Origin: Bacillota bacterium
Lineage (GTDB): Bacteria; Bacillota; Negativicutes; Sporomusales; UBA7701
NCBI GenBank assembly: GCA_023415775.1
Contig: JAEZJM010000027.1
Span: 1-64,000, forward strand
DNA length: 64,000 nt
Direction of reading: 5' to 3'
Shown: positions 1 through 8,387 of the stretch, one piece after another
Numbering within the stretch: the stretch's first letter is position 1
Layout of the letters: every line of letters starts with the position of its first letter
The notes under the pieces: generated by a model
Told to the model about the DNA's origin: nothing
The model's input: only the letters and a program-made list of their open reading frames with translations
Databases searched by the model: none
Made by a program: the position numbers and the translations under genes

Positions 1-128
1 CTGGCGATAACATCCAGATGGCGATCGCGCTGATTACGCCGATCGCGATCGAGGAAGGCCTGCGGTTCGCGATCCGCGAAGGCGGCCGCACCGTCGGCGC
101 CGGCGTTGTCACCGCGATCAGCGAGTAA
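1..128 (+). CDS. tuf: Elongation factor Tu, C-terminal end (partial)
   Basis: The window opens inside this gene; only the last 41 residues and the TAA stop are present. The visible piece is the conserved C-terminal beta-barrel of EF-Tu, with the string RFAIREGGRTVGAGVV that is diagnostic of domain III. EF-Tu delivers aminoacyl-tRNA to the ribosome as a GTP complex. It lies directly upstream of rpsJ, the usual str-S10 junction in Bacillota, and is separated from it by a terminator-like hairpin. Confidence 0.97.
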   Translation, partial: GDNIQMAIALITPIAIEEGLRFAIREGGRTVGAGVVTAISE

Positions 129-143
129 CATCCCGCTTTCAGG

Positions 144-192
144 TTCGGGCGGGGCGGCTACCCGGCCGCCCCGGCCCGGATATGGTTTTTTT
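144..192 (+). terminator. Probable tuf terminator
   Basis: A GC-only stem (GGGGCGGC at 151-158 with GCCGCCCC at 165-172, extended outwards by CGGGC/GCCCG with one bulged base) is followed after about twelve bases by a run of seven T. The gap between stem and T run is longer than ideal, so it may only partly stop transcription before the S10 operon. The rest of the tuf-rpsJ gap (193-302) holds the rpsJ ribosome site and no other clear signal. Confidence 0.6.
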
Positions 193-302
193 CAGTATAT
201 ATCGGTTTTCCCAAGGCGATGAGACGGGATGTTGCCCGCGTTGCGGGGAAACTCCCGTTGAGAATGTCCGTTCATGAAACTGGGCGATAAGGAGGCTACA
301 CA

Positions 303-614
303 ATGGCTAAGCAACAGAAAATCAGAATCCGCCTGAAGGCATACGACCACAAGGCGCTGGACGCCAGCGCGGCCAAAATCGTCGATACCGCCAAACGCAC
401 CGGTGCGATGGTATCGGGACCCATCCCGCTTCCCACCGAGAAGAATATCTTCACGATCTTGCGTTCACCCCATGTCAATAAGGATTCCCGCGAGCAGTTC
501 GAGATGCGGACCCACAAGCGCCTTATTGATATCGTCGAGCCGACCCCGAAAACGGTCGACGCGCTGATGCGCCTTGACCTGCCGGCTGGCGTGGACATCG
601 AGATTAAGCTGTAA
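303..614 (+). CDS. rpsJ: 30S ribosomal protein S10
   Basis: A protein of 103 residues, the normal length of S10. It contains the family's conserved PIPLPTEKNIFTILRSPHVNK loop region (from about residue 39) and ends in the typical DIEIKL. S10 sits in the head of the 30S subunit and also serves as NusE in antitermination complexes. The ATG is preceded by AAGGAGG at 289-295. It is the first gene of the S10 operon, followed 13 bases later by rplC. Confidence 0.98.
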   Translation: MAKQQKIRIRLKAYDHKALDASAAKIVDTAKRTGAMVSGPIPLPTEKNIFTILRSPHVNKDSREQFEMRTHKRLIDIVEPTPKTVDALMRLDLPAGVDIEIKL

Positions 615-627
615 GGGGGTGGCATAA

Positions 628-1269
628 ATGTCTAAAGGTATTTTAGGTAAGAAACTTGGTATGACGCAGATCTTTACCGCCAAAGGCGAGGTCATCCCGG
701 TGACGGTCGTCGAGGCTGGCGCCAGCGTCGTACTTCAGAATAAGACGGTCGAGAGCGACGGCTATAACGCCGTTCAGCTCGGGTTTGGCGTAATCAAGGA
801 TAAGAAGGCCACCAAGCCGATGAAGGGCCATTTCGCCAAGGCCGGCGCCAAGCCGGTGAAGTTTATCCGCGAGCTGAGGCTGCCGAGCGCGCCCGAGTAT
901 AAGGTCGGTGAGACGATCGGCGTGGATGTGTTCAGCGAAGGCGAAATTATTGATGTGACCGGCACCGCCAAGGGCAAGGGATTTGCCGGCGGCATCAAGC
1001 GCCACCATTTCAAGCGCGGCCCGATGGGCCACGGTTCCAAGTCGCACCGCGAGCCGGGCACTATCGGTTCCCGGATGAGCGGCGGTGGCGGCAAGGTTTT
1101 CAAGGGCAAGAAGCTCCCCGGCCACATGGGTGGTAACAAGGTTACCGTGCAGGGTCTCAAGGTCGCGAAAGTTGACGCGGCCCGCAATCTCATCCTGATC
1201 AAGGGCGCCGTACCCGGTCCGCGGGGCAGCTTCGTTGTCATCAGGGACACGGTAAAAAAGGCGAAGTAA
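628..1269 (+). CDS. rplC: 50S ribosomal protein L3
   Basis: A protein of 213 residues. It begins with the family's GILGKKLGMTQIF and carries the L3 signature HGSKSHREPGTIG near residue 136, followed by the glycine-rich loop that reaches the peptidyl transferase centre. L3 is one of the proteins that start 50S assembly. The length and position between rpsJ and rplD are normal. Confidence 0.98.
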   Translation: MSKGILGKKLGMTQIFTAKGEVIPVTVVEAGASVVLQNKTVESDGYNAVQLGFGVIKDKKATKPMKGHFAKAGAKPVKFIRELRLPSAPEYKVGETIGVDVFSEGEIIDVTGTAKGKGFAGGIKRHHFKRGPMGHGSKSHREPGTIGSRMSGGGGKVFKGKKLPGHMGGNKVTVQGLKVAKVDAARNLILIKGAVPGPRGSFVVIRDTVKKAK

Positions 1270-1303
1270 CCGCAACTGGTGACGCGAAAGGAGGACTTAG
1301 GAT

Positions 1304-1930
1304 ATGCCGAAAGTATCAGTTTATAACATGACCGGCGCCCAGACCGGCGAAATAGAGCTTAACGATGACGTGTTCGGCGTCGAGGTGAACGAGGCTGTTA
1401 TGCACCAGGCAGTGGTGATGCAGCTTGCCAGCCGGCGCCTGGGTACGGCCTCTACCAAGACCCGCGGCCTGGTCCGCGGCGGCGGCAGGAAGCCGTGGCG
1501 CCAGAAAGGCACCGGCCGCGCCCGCTCGGGCAGCACCCGCTCGCCGATTTGGGTCGGCGGCGGCACCGTTTTCGGCCCGCTGCCCCGCAGTTATGCTTTT
1601 TCGATGCCGCGCAAGGCCCGCCGCCTGGCGATCAGGTCGGCTCTGTCGGCCAAGGTCAAGGCGGGCGAGCTGATGGTGATGGAGGACATCGCCATCGCCG
1701 AACCCAAGACGAAGACGGTCGTCAACATGCTCGACAGCCTGAAGGTGGGCGACGATAAGGCGCTTATCATCGTGGCTTCGCTCGACGAGAATGTCGAGAA
1801 GTCGTCCCGGAATATCCCGGGGGTCAAGAGCATTACTTCGATGGGCCTGAATGTGTACGATATTCTCTACCATGATAAGGTCCTGATCACGAAAGACGCG
1901 GTCAGCAAGATTGAGGAGGTGTTGGCGTAA
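1304..1930 (+). CDS. rplD: 50S ribosomal protein L4
   Basis: A protein of 208 residues. The long basic loop typical of L4 is visible around residues 45-75 (GGGRKPWRQKGTGRARSG), the part that lines the peptide exit tunnel. AAGGAGG precedes the ATG. The TAA stop overlaps the ATG of rplW by one base, so the two are translationally coupled. In some bacteria L4 represses its own operon; nothing in this leader shows that here. Confidence 0.97.
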   Translation: MPKVSVYNMTGAQTGEIELNDDVFGVEVNEAVMHQAVVMQLASRRLGTASTKTRGLVRGGGRKPWRQKGTGRARSGSTRSPIWVGGGTVFGPLPRSYAFSMPRKARRLAIRSALSAKVKAGELMVMEDIAIAEPKTKTVVNMLDSLKVGDDKALIIVASLDENVEKSSRNIPGVKSITSMGLNVYDILYHDKVLITKDAVSKIEEVLA

Positions 1931-2217
1931 TGGCAAATGCGCGCGACATCCTGATCCGCCCGCTTATCACCGAGAAGGCTACGGCTCTGATGGCGGACAA
2001 CAAGTATACGTTCGTTGTTCCGCTCAAGGCCAATAAGATCGAGATCCGCCAGGCGGTCGAGCAGGTTTTCAAGGTGAAGGTGCTCGACGTGAATACTATC
2101 CGCGTGATGGGCAAGATGAAGCGGATGGGTAAGAACCAAGGCAAACGCCCGGATTACAAGAAGGCCATTGTTAAGTTGGCGCCGGGGCAGAGCATTGAGT
2201 TCTTCGAAGGCTTATAA
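1930..2217 (+). CDS. rplW: 50S ribosomal protein L23
   Basis: A protein of 95 residues starting with the L23 hallmark DILIRPLITEKAT. L23 sits at the tunnel exit and is the docking site for trigger factor and SRP. The start codon overlaps the rplD stop. Length and context are normal. Confidence 0.97.
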   Translation: MANARDILIRPLITEKATALMADNKYTFVVPLKANKIEIRQAVEQVFKVKVLDVNTIRVMGKMKRMGKNQGKRPDYKKAIVKLAPGQSIEFFEGL

Positions 2218-2237
2218 GGTTGTAAGGAGGGGCACCA

Positions 2238-3065
2238 ATGGCAGTTAAGTCCTTTAAACCCTACGCTCCGGGGCGGCGGTTTATGACGGTGGCCAGTTTC
2301 GACGAGGTTACCACCGACAGGCCGGAAAAGTCGCTTACCGAGAGACTGCATAAACACGGCGGCCGCAACCAGCAGGGCCGTCTGACTGTCCGCCATCAGG
2401 GCGGCGGACACAAGCGTCTGTACCGTATAGTCGATTTCAAGCGCAACAAGGATGGCGTCCCGGCGAAGGTGGCGACGATCGAGTACGATCCGAACCGTTC
2501 GGCGCGTATCGCTCTCCTGAATTACGCGGATGGCGAGAAGCGCTATATCCTGGCCCCCAACGGGCTTAAGGTGGGCGATACGGTTATGAGCGGCGCGGGC
2601 GCCGATATCAAGGTCGGCAACGCTCTGGCGCTGAAGGATATCCCGGTGGGCACGCAGGTCCACAATATCGAGATGAAGATCGGCAAGGGCGGCCAGATGG
2701 TCCGCAGCGCCGGCGCATCCGCCCAGCTGATGGCCAAGGAAGGCGGCAACGCTCTTCTGCGCCTGCCGTCCGGCGAGCTCCGCAAGGTGCACGTGAATTG
2801 CAAGGCGACTATCGGCCAGGTGGGCAACCTGGAGCACGAGAATATCACGATCGGCAAGGCCGGCCGGTCGCGCTGGATGGGCGTCCGCCCCGCCAACCGC
2901 GGCGTGGCGATGAACCCGATCGACCATCCGCACGGCGGTGGCGAGGGCCGTTCGCCTATCGGCCGCAAGCATCCGGTCACCCCGTGGGGCAAGCACGCCG
3001 CCGGGGCCAAGACCCGCGGCAAGAAGGCTTCGGACCGCCTGATTGTCAAGAGAAGGACGAAATAA
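2238..3065 (+). CDS. rplB: 50S ribosomal protein L2
   Basis: A protein of 275 residues, the normal length. It has the strictly conserved L2 stretch NPIDHPHGGGEGRSPIGRK near residue 223, whose histidine is important for peptidyl transferase centre organisation. L2 joins the subunits and is needed for 50S activity. GGAGGGG precedes the ATG. Confidence 0.98.
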   Translation: MAVKSFKPYAPGRRFMTVASFDEVTTDRPEKSLTERLHKHGGRNQQGRLTVRHQGGGHKRLYRIVDFKRNKDGVPAKVATIEYDPNRSARIALLNYADGEKRYILAPNGLKVGDTVMSGAGADIKVGNALALKDIPVGTQVHNIEMKIGKGGQMVRSAGASAQLMAKEGGNALLRLPSGELRKVHVNCKATIGQVGNLEHENITIGKAGRSRWMGVRPANRGVAMNPIDHPHGGGEGRSPIGRKHPVTPWGKHAAGAKTRGKKASDRLIVKRRTK

Positions 3066-3091
3066 CCGCATAGCGAAAGGAGGCCTGTAGG

Positions 3092-3373
3092 GTGTCAAGA
3101 TCTATTAAAAAGGGACCGTATGTTCACGAAAGTCTGCTCAAGAAGATAAAAGCCATGAACGCCAAGAATGAGAAGAAGGTCGTCAAGACCTGGTCTCGGG
3201 CGTCGACTATCCTGCCCAATTTTGTCGGCCATACTATCGCTGTGCATGACGGCCGCAAGCATGTGCCGGTGTATATCACCGAGGATATGGTCGGGCATAA
3301 GCTGGGCGAATTTGCGCCGACCCGCTCTTTCCGCGGGCATGGCGGTTCTGAAAAAGCAACATCGCTGAAATAG
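3092..3373 (+). CDS. rpsS: 30S ribosomal protein S19
   Basis: A protein of 93 residues with a GTG start chosen because it follows AAAGGAGG at the right distance and yields the family N-terminus SRSIKKGPYV. The C-terminal GHKLGEFAPTRSFRGHG is the S19 signature. S19 binds 16S rRNA in the 30S head together with S13. Confidence 0.97.
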   Translation: MSRSIKKGPYVHESLLKKIKAMNAKNEKKVVKTWSRASTILPNFVGHTIAVHDGRKHVPVYITEDMVGHKLGEFAPTRSFRGHGGSEKATSLK

Positions 3374-3394
3374 CCGACCGAGAGGGGGTTTATC

Positions 3395-3727
3395 ATGGAA
3401 GCCAAGGCAATTGCCAAGTATATCCGCATAGCGCCGCGCAAGGTTCGCATTGTTGTCGATCTTATCCGCGGCAAGAATGTGGGCGAAGCTTTCGCCATCT
3501 TGAAGCACACGCCTAAGGTCGCGTCCGAGGTGGTGGAGAAGGTGCTCAAGTCGGCTGTGGCCAACGCCGAGCATAATTATGATATGAATACCGATAAGCT
3601 GTATGTCGCAGCCGCTTACGCCGACCAGGGACCGACCCTGAAGCGGATACACCCGCGCTCCCGCGGCCAGGCCTTTAAAATCCTGAAGCGGTCGAGCCAT
3701 GTGACGGTTGTCGTAAAAGAACGCTAA
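3395..3727 (+). CDS. rplV: 50S ribosomal protein L22
   Basis: A protein of 110 residues. The C-terminal half shows the L22 hairpin and signature (RIHPRSRGQAFKILKRSSHV, about residues 84-103) that reaches into the exit tunnel. It starts at an ATG after GAGAGGGGG. Order rpsS-rplV-rpsC is canonical. Confidence 0.97.
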   Translation: MEAKAIAKYIRIAPRKVRIVVDLIRGKNVGEAFAILKHTPKVASEVVEKVLKSAVANAEHNYDMNTDKLYVAAAYADQGPTLKRIHPRSRGQAFKILKRSSHVTVVVKER

Positions 3728-3747
3728 GCGGCGAAGGAGGGAAAGAA

Positions 3748-4491
3748 GTGGGTCAAAAGGTCAATCCGCACGGACTTAGGATCGGCATCATCAAGAACTG
3801 GGACGCCAGGTGGTTCGCCGACAAGGACTATGCCAAGCTGCTCCACGAGGATGTCAAGATCCGTGAGTATATCAAGAAGAAGCTTTATTCCGCCGGGATT
3901 TCCCGCGTGGAGATCGAACGGGCCGCAACCCGCGTGAAGGTGACTATCCATACCGCGAAGCCGGGGATGGTTATCGGCCGCGGCGGCGCCGGTATCGAGG
4001 ATCTCAAGAAGGGCCTGAAGGAGCTCGCCGGCAAGGTTATCGATGTGAATATCGCCGAGATTAAGCAGGCTGAGCTGGATTCTACGCTGGTGGCCGAGAA
4101 TATCGCCGCCCAGCTTGAAAAGCGGATCGCTTTCCGCCGCGCTATGAAGCAGTCGGTGGGCCGTACGATGCGCATGGGCGCCAAGGGTATCAAGGTTATG
4201 GTGGGCGGCCGTTTGGGCGGCGCCGAGATCGCGCGTACCGAGAGTTACCGCGAGGGCAGCATCCCGCTGCATACTCTGCGGGCCGATATCGATTACGGCA
4301 CCGCCGAGGCTCACACGACTTACGGCCGTATCGGCGTAAAGGTGTGGATTTATAAGGGCGAGGTTCTTCCCCAGGCTCCGAAGTTGGCTTCTGCCGGCGA
4401 GACGAGCCAGGAGACGAGACCCGAACCCCGGCGCGAAAGGCGTGCCCCCAGGAAGGACGCTGCCGTCGCCGCTGAAGGGAGCGATAAGTAA
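3748..4491 (+). CDS. rpsC: 30S ribosomal protein S3
   Basis: A protein of 247 residues with a GTG start behind GAAGGAGGG. It begins GQKVNPHGLRIG and contains the type II KH domain with GMVIGRGGAGIEDL near residue 76, then the C-terminal S3 domain. The last 30 residues are a charged tail rich in Arg, Glu and Ala, longer than in the shortest homologues. S3 forms part of the mRNA entry pore. It overlaps rplP by one base. Confidence 0.97.
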   Translation: MGQKVNPHGLRIGIIKNWDARWFADKDYAKLLHEDVKIREYIKKKLYSAGISRVEIERAATRVKVTIHTAKPGMVIGRGGAGIEDLKKGLKELAGKVIDVNIAEIKQAELDSTLVAENIAAQLEKRIAFRRAMKQSVGRTMRMGAKGIKVMVGGRLGGAEIARTESYREGSIPLHTLRADIDYGTAEAHTTYGRIGVKVWIYKGEVLPQAPKLASAGETSQETRPEPRRERRAPRKDAAVAAEGSDK

Positions 4492-4940
4492 TGCTTCTGC
4501 CGAAAAGAGTGAAGCACCGCAAGCAGTTCCGCGGCCGCATGACGGGCAAGGCCAATAAGGGCAATACGATCAGTCACGGCGAGTATGGTTTGGTCGCGCT
4601 TGAGCCGGCCTGGATCACGAACCGCCAGATTGAGGCGGCCCGTATCGCCATGACCCGTTATATCAAGCGCGGCGGTCAGGTGTGGATCAAGATTTTCCCC
4701 GATAAGCCGATTACCGCCAAACCGGCCGAGACCCGTATGGGCAGCGGCAAGGGTTCGCCCGAGTATTGGGTGGCGGTTGTGAAACCGGGCCGCGTTATGT
4801 TCGAGCTGGCCGGTGTGCCTGAAGAGGAAGCAAAAGAGGCCCTGCGTCTGGCTGCCCACAAGCTTCCCATCAAGACGAAGTTCGCCAAGAAGGATGAGGC
4901 GGGCCAAGACCATGAAGAAGTGGGTGGTGACGCGCAATGA
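4491..4940 (+). CDS. rplP: 50S ribosomal protein L16
   Basis: A protein of 149 residues beginning MLLPKRVKHRKQFRG, the L16 N-terminus. L16 contacts the A-site tRNA elbow on 23S rRNA. It is a few residues longer than the usual 137-145 because of an acidic tail (KDEAGQDHEEVGGDAQ). The end overlaps the rpmC start by four bases (ATGA), implying coupling. Confidence 0.97.
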   Translation: MLLPKRVKHRKQFRGRMTGKANKGNTISHGEYGLVALEPAWITNRQIEAARIAMTRYIKRGGQVWIKIFPDKPITAKPAETRMGSGKGSPEYWVAVVKPGRVMFELAGVPEEEAKEALRLAAHKLPIKTKFAKKDEAGQDHEEVGGDAQ

Positions 4941-5140
4941 AGGTGAAAGATGTCCGCGATATGAGCGTTAATGAGCTCGACCAGAAGTTGGTCGGCCTGA
5001 AAGATGAGCTTTTCAACCTTCGGTTTCAGCACGCGACTGGCCAGTTGGAGAATCCGATGCGGATTAAAGAGGTCAAGAAGACGATCGCCCGCATTAAGAC
5101 GATCCAGCGCGAGCGCGAGCTGAAGGCCAAGCAGGCTTAA
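4937..5140 (+). CDS. rpmC: 50S ribosomal protein L29
   Basis: A protein of 67 residues with the two-helix L29 pattern: an N-terminal MKVKDVRDMSVNELDQKL and the conserved LFNLRFQHATGQLENP. L29 lies near the tunnel exit next to L23. Its start overlaps the rplP stop. Confidence 0.97.
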   Translation: MKVKDVRDMSVNELDQKLVGLKDELFNLRFQHATGQLENPMRIKEVKKTIARIKTIQRERELKAKQA

Positions 5141-5190
5141 GCTAGCCTAGGGGTTACGTGGGAAAGTGCAGTCGGAAGGAGGCTAGAAAC

Positions 5191-5451
5191 GTGACGGAAG
5201 AGAGAAACGAACGCAAGATCAGGATCGGCAAGGTGGTCAGCGATAAGATGCAGAAGACGGTGGTTGTGGCCGTGGAGCGTCTGGTTCGTCACCCCCTGTA
5301 TAATAAACCGGTCAAAACGACGACCAAGTTCAAGGCTCACGATGAGAACAACGAGAGCAAGATGGGCGATACCGTGAAGATTATGGAGACCCGGCCGCTG
5401 TCGAAAGATAAGCGCTGGCGCGTCGTGGAGATTATGGAGAAGGCGAAATAG
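5191..5451 (+). CDS. rpsQ: 30S ribosomal protein S17
   Basis: A protein of 86 residues. The GTG at 5191 is chosen over an upstream in-frame GTG at 5158 because CGGAAGGAGG at 5172-5182 is correctly spaced before it and the resulting N-terminus (TEERNERKIRIGKVVSDKMQKT) matches the family. The OB-fold core with VERLVRHPLYNK is clear. S17 is a primary 16S rRNA-binding protein. Confidence 0.96.
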   Translation: MTEERNERKIRIGKVVSDKMQKTVVVAVERLVRHPLYNKPVKTTTKFKAHDENNESKMGDTVKIMETRPLSKDKRWRVVEIMEKAK

Positions 5452-5481
5452 GCTGGATGTTCCGCAAAGGAGGGAAAACCG

Positions 5482-5850
5482 ATGATCCAACAAGAGACTA
5501 TCCTTAACGTCGCCGATAACACCGGCGCCAAACAGATCCTTTGCATCCGGGTCCTCGGCGGGTCGTATCGCCGTTACGCCAATATCGGCGACGTGATCGT
5601 GGCCGCTGTTAAGGACGCTACACCCGGTGGCGTGGTCAAGAAGGGCGAAGTGGTGAAAGCGGTAGTCGTTCGTTCGCGCAAGGGTTTGCGCCGTCCGGAC
5701 GGCTCTCATATCAAGTTCGACGAGAATGCGGCTGTGATCATCAAGGACGATAAGAGCCCGCGCGGCACCCGTATTTTTGGGCCGGTGGCCCGGGAACTGC
5801 GCGAGAAGGAATTCATGAAGATCATTTCGCTGGCGCCGGAAGTAATCTAG
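5482..5850 (+). CDS. rplN: 50S ribosomal protein L14
   Basis: A protein of 122 residues, exactly the family length. It starts MIQQETILNVADNTGAK and has the L14 signature ending in the stretch VVVRSRKGLRRPDGS. L14 forms an inter-subunit bridge and is the binding site of RsfS. AAAGGAGGG precedes the ATG. Confidence 0.98.
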   Translation: MIQQETILNVADNTGAKQILCIRVLGGSYRRYANIGDVIVAAVKDATPGGVVKKGEVVKAVVVRSRKGLRRPDGSHIKFDENAAVIIKDDKSPRGTRIFGPVARELREKEFMKIISLAPEVI

Positions 5851-5874
5851 TTGTTTTGAGGAGGTGGCCGGAAA

Positions 5875-6213
5875 ATGTCCGACGCTGTTAAACTACACGT
5901 GAGAAAAGGCGATACCGTCGTCATCCTGTCCGGGAAGGACAAGGGTAAAAAGGGCAAGATCATCGAGGCTCTGCCGAAAAAGGGCAAGATCATCGTTGAG
6001 GGTGTCAATAAGGTCAAGCGTCACGCCAAACCGACCCAGAAGACGCCCCAGGGCGGTATCCAGGTCAAGGAGGCGGCGATGTCTTCTTCGAAGGCTATGC
6101 TTATTTGCCCGTCCTGCGACAAGCCGACCCGCATCAAGCATACGACTTTGGCGAGCGGCAAGTCGGCCCGTACTTGCAAGCATTGCGGCGAAATCATCGA
6201 CAAGGATAAATAG
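5875..6213 (+). CDS. rplX: 50S ribosomal protein L24, zinc-ribbon form
   Basis: A protein of 112 residues. The N-terminal KOW motif is visible (KGDTVVILSGKDKGKKGKI, residues 11-29). The C-terminal part contains two cysteine pairs, CPSC and CKHC, so this is the zinc-binding form of L24 seen in some anaerobic Bacillota. L24 starts 50S assembly. Order rplN-rplX-rplE is canonical. Confidence 0.97.
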   Translation: MSDAVKLHVRKGDTVVILSGKDKGKKGKIIEALPKKGKIIVEGVNKVKRHAKPTQKTPQGGIQVKEAAMSSSKAMLICPSCDKPTRIKHTTLASGKSARTCKHCGEIIDKDK

Positions 6214-6238
6214 ACGCGCGGAAAGGAGGTAACTAGCT

Positions 6239-6781
6239 ATGGCCAGATTGAAAGAGAAGTATCTCAAGGAAGTAGCCCCGGCTATGATGGAGAAGTTCGG
6301 TTATAAGAACGTCATGGAGATTCCCCGGGTCGAGAAAGTGATTGTTAATATGGGCGTAGGCGAGGCTGTGGCCAACCCGAAAGTTTTGGACGCCGCGGTT
6401 AACGATCTGATGACGATCGTCGGGCAACGGCCGGTGGTGACGCGGGCGAAGAAGTCGATCGCGGCGTTTAAGATCCGGCAAGGTATGGCGATAGGGACGA
6501 AGGTTACCCTGCGCGGCGAACGGATGTATCAGTTCCTCGATAAGCTCCTCAACGTAGCCCTCCCGCGCGTTCGCGACTTCCGCGGCGTTAGCCCGAAGTC
6601 TTTCGACGGGCGCGGCAATTATACCATGGGTATCAAGGAGCAGTTGATCTTCCCGGAGATCGATTATGATAAGGTGGATAAGGTCCGCGGTATGGATATT
6701 ATCGTGGTGACTACCGCCAATACGGACGAAGAGGCGAGGGAACTCCTGAAACTGATGGGCATGCCGTTTAGCGCTGCATAA
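6239..6781 (+). CDS. rplE: 50S ribosomal protein L5
   Basis: A protein of 180 residues, the standard length. It contains the L5 signature region PRVEKVIVNMGVGEA near residue 30 and ends in MGMPF. L5 binds 5S rRNA and contacts P-site tRNA. GAAAGGAGG precedes the ATG by a normal spacing. Confidence 0.98.
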   Translation: MARLKEKYLKEVAPAMMEKFGYKNVMEIPRVEKVIVNMGVGEAVANPKVLDAAVNDLMTIVGQRPVVTRAKKSIAAFKIRQGMAIGTKVTLRGERMYQFLDKLLNVALPRVRDFRGVSPKSFDGRGNYTMGIKEQLIFPEIDYDKVDKVRGMDIIVVTTANTDEEARELLKLMGMPFSAA

Positions 6782-6795
6782 AAGGAGGGAAAGCT

Positions 6796-6981
6796 GTGGC
6801 CAAGAAGGCGCTGATTGAAAAGTGGAAGCGCGAACCGAAGTTTTCGGTGCGCAAGTATAACAGATGTAAGATTTGTGGTCGTCCGCACGGTTATCTGCGC
6901 AAGTTCGAGCTTTGCCGGATATGCTTCCGCAAGCTCAGCTACCAGGGCGCTGTTCCCGGTGTGACGAAGGCTAGTTGGTAA
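6796..6981 (+). CDS. rpsN: 30S ribosomal protein S14, zinc-binding type Z
   Basis: A protein of 61 residues, the short form of S14, started by GTG behind AAAGGAGGG. Two CxxC pairs, CKIC and CRIC, form the zinc ribbon. S14 is added late to the 30S head. The zinc form is the standard housekeeping version in Bacillota. Confidence 0.97.
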   Translation: MAKKALIEKWKREPKFSVRKYNRCKICGRPHGYLRKFELCRICFRKLSYQGAVPGVTKASW

Positions 6982-7009
6982 GAAGCAACCGAAGGGGGGT
7001 TTAAAGGCT

Positions 7010-7408
7010 ATGGTAATGACCGATCCGATTGCCGATATGCTGACGCGGATTCGCAATGCAAATTCGGTTTATCACGATAAAGTGGAGATTCCTGCGTCGA
7101 AGATCAAGCAGGCGATTGTCGAGATCCTCAAGCTTGAGGGTTTTGTCAAGGATTATGAGAAGATTTCCGATAGCAAGCAGGGTATCCTGAGGGTTTCCCT
7201 GAAGTACGGCGCCAACCGCGAGAAGGTTATCACCGGCATCAAGCGGATTTCCAAGCCCGGCCTTAGGGTTTACGCTAAAGGTGATCAGTTGCCGCGTGTG
7301 CTTGGCGGCCTTGGCATCGCCATCATTTCGACTTCCAAGGGCATCATGAGCGATAAGCAGGCCCGCAAGGAAGGTCTCGGCGGCGAGGTTATCGCTTACG
7401 TTTGGTAA
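7010..7408 (+). CDS. rpsH: 30S ribosomal protein S8
   Basis: A protein of 132 residues beginning MVMTDPIADMLTRIRNAN, the S8 N-terminus. The C-terminal STSKGIMSDKQARKEGLGGEV is the family signature. S8 binds the central domain of 16S rRNA and represses the spc operon in E. coli. GAAGGGGGG precedes the first ATG; a second in-frame ATG two codons later is also possible. Confidence 0.97.
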   Translation: MVMTDPIADMLTRIRNANSVYHDKVEIPASKIKQAIVEILKLEGFVKDYEKISDSKQGILRVSLKYGANREKVITGIKRISKPGLRVYAKGDQLPRVLGGLGIAIISTSKGIMSDKQARKEGLGGEVIAYVW

Positions 7409-7432
7409 GTTTTCGAACTAGGAGGTGCACAT

Positions 7433-7981
7433 ATGTCGAGAATTGGCAGGATGCCAATCGCCGTTCCCGCGGGCGTGACCGTTAAGGTCGACGGTAACGT
7501 GGTGTCGGTCAAGGGCCCGAAGGGCGAATTGACCCGCACTATCCCGAAGGAAATGATCGTTGAGATCGGCGAGGGTGTCGTTAATATCAACCGGCCTTCG
7601 GAGGAGAAGAAGCATAAGTCTCTGCACGGCCTGACGCGGACGCTGGTGGCGAATATGGTGACCGGTGTGACGAGTGGTTTCACAAGGACGCTGGAGATCG
7701 CCGGGGTCGGCTACCGCGCCGCTAAGGCGGGGACGAAGCTGAATCTGACGCTGGGCTTTTCGCATCCGGTGGAGGTCAATCCGCCGGAGGGTATTACGAT
7801 CGAGGTTCCCGCTCCCAATAGGGTCGTGGTTTCCGGGATCGATAAAGAGGCTGTCGGCGCTCTTGCCGCGAAGATCCGCTCTTTCCGCGAGCCTGAGCCT
7901 TATAAGGGCAAAGGGATCAAGTACGAGGGCGAAGTGGTCCGCCGCAAGGCAGGTAAAGCGGGAGCCAAGGGCAAGAAGTAA
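7433..7981 (+). CDS. rplF: 50S ribosomal protein L6
   Basis: A protein of 182 residues with the two-repeat L6 fold; the second half carries the signature PEPYKGKGIKYEGE near residue 153. L6 lies near the sarcin-ricin loop and factor-binding site. TAGGAGGTG precedes the ATG. Confidence 0.98.
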   Translation: MSRIGRMPIAVPAGVTVKVDGNVVSVKGPKGELTRTIPKEMIVEIGEGVVNINRPSEEKKHKSLHGLTRTLVANMVTGVTSGFTRTLEIAGVGYRAAKAGTKLNLTLGFSHPVEVNPPEGITIEVPAPNRVVVSGIDKEAVGALAAKIRSFREPEPYKGKGIKYEGEVVRRKAGKAGAKGKK

Positions 7982-8005
7982 GCTTACGGAAAGGAGTGAA
8001 GTATC

Positions 8006-8368
8006 TTGCTGCGTAAAGAGCCCAAGAATGTTGCGAGGAAGAAGAGGCATCTGCGGATGCGCAAGAAGCTTGTCGGTACGGCCGAGAAGCCGCGCCTCAA
8101 TGTCTTCCGCAGCTTGAACCACATATACGCTCAGATTATTGATGACGAACGGGGTGCCACGTTGGTGGCCGCCGGGTCGATGGATAAGGATCTCGGCCTT
8201 GAGTACGGCGGCAATACCGGCGCTGCCAAGGCGGTGGGCGAGGCTATCGCGAAGAAGGCCCTGGAGAAGGGTATCAAGGCGGTGGTTTTCGACCGCGGCG
8301 GTTATATTTATCACGGCCGGGTGGCGGCTTTGGCCGCGGCGGCACGGGAAGCGGGCCTCGAATTTTAG
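8006..8368 (+). CDS. rplR: 50S ribosomal protein L18
   Basis: A protein of 120 residues with a TTG start, chosen because GGAAAGGAGTG lies just upstream. It shows the L18 features RLNVFRSLNHIYAQIIDD and the terminal REAGLEF. L18 binds 5S rRNA with L5. Confidence 0.97.
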   Translation: MLRKEPKNVARKKRHLRMRKKLVGTAEKPRLNVFRSLNHIYAQIIDDERGATLVAAGSMDKDLGLEYGGNTGAAKAVGEAIAKKALEKGIKAVVFDRGGYIYHGRVAALAAAAREAGLEF

Positions 8369-8387
8369 GCAAAAAGGAGGGACATGA